Of a stretch of DNA of 64,000 nt, positions 63,936-64,000 are shown piece by piece; the first letter of the stretch is position 1; the number at the start of each line of letters is the position of its first letter. Both the position numbers and the translations under genes were made by a program. The stretch is from UBA11865 sp963749825 (lineage in GTDB: Bacteria > Chloroflexota > Anaerolineae > Promineifilales > Promineifilaceae), in the NCBI GenBank assembly GCA_963749825.1, contig CAVVOI010000007.1, positions 1-64,000 of the forward strand. The letters run 5' to 3'. The notes beneath the pieces are model-generated. The model saw nothing but the letters and a program-made list of their open reading frames with translations, was not told the origin of the DNA and did not search any database.

Positions 63936-64000
63936 CTAGGCAACGTCTACCGGCCAGTCGTTGGTCTCTCTGATCAATTGCTGCACCACTGCCTGCATAT
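63936..64000 (-). CDS. C-terminal end of a leftward gene running out of the window
   Basis: On the minus strand an open frame enters from the window edge and ends QQLIRETNDWPVDVA then TAG at 63938-63936. There is too little for a family call; it is convergent with the peptidase gene. Confidence 0.35.
   Translation of the reverse strand, partial: MQAVVQQLIRETNDWPVDVA

Overview
This 64 kb window is chromosomal DNA from a free-living bacterium, most likely a member of the Chloroflexota (Anaerolineae or Caldilineae-like). The case rests on three things. The triplet of phosphoglycerate-mutase-like protein, DUF3090 and SCO1664-type kinase-fold protein (34.5-36.7 kb) is known from Actinobacteria and Chloroflexi. 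There are many T/P/E-rich lipoproteins and a lipoprotein with paired G-x-FGxPI modules (58 kb). Coding DNA is of middling GC and rich in GGCCGG/CGGCCG hexamers. The lineage is inferred; no 16S gene is present.

Layout. 0-15.8 kb is an accessory, decaying region. It holds a frameshifted flavin reductase, a stub of an alcohol dehydrogenase, and a remarkable broken array of three TIR domains alternating with membrane/beta-domain cassettes (1.7-5.0 kb). The array is cut off by an ISKra4-type transposase fragment. Next come the 3' half of a tRNA-Lys (a probable attachment-site relic), an excisionase-like gene, an IS630-family element with a -1 frameshift site, an MFS transporter, a lipoprotein, a ThrE-like exporter pair, pckA, a relic of an Mrr-type restriction gene and a truncated tyrosine integrase.

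15.7-24.5 kb carries an alpha/beta hydrolase with a lipoprotein partner, a complete pstSCA-B-B phosphate importer, a Nudix hydrolase and a LysM lipoprotein. The two PstB proteins have complementary defects. The first lacks the Walker B glutamate and the Q-loop glutamine, and the second lacks a normal LSGGQ signature. Together they predict one working and one degenerate ATP site. PstC also has a roughly 110-residue acidic minisatellite tail.

24.5-38.7 kb holds an exopolysaccharide gene pair, a decayed ISKra4 copy, the mreBCD-mrdA cell-shape cluster, the PGM-like/DUF3090/SCO1664 triplet, a sirtuin and a GAF histidine kinase. 39-50 kb holds trxB, a TPR protein, a HExxH membrane protein, an epimerase, tRNA-Leu(GAG), the primary sigma factor, an ABC-F ATPase, a CoaE-GNAT fusion, a site-2 protease and tRNA-Met(CAU). 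50-64 kb holds a large membrane protein, an acyl-CoA dehydrogenase with electron-transfer flavoprotein genes etfBA, rsgA, a surface lipoprotein, a VIT/VWA protein and an S9 peptidase.

Single-base frameshifts interrupt several conserved genes (mrdA, rsgA four times, the S9 peptidase inside an A8 run, the flavin reductase, the TIR array three times). Because some of these genes are normally essential, residual long-read indel errors are at least as likely as real decay, and the broken genes should be read with that in mind.
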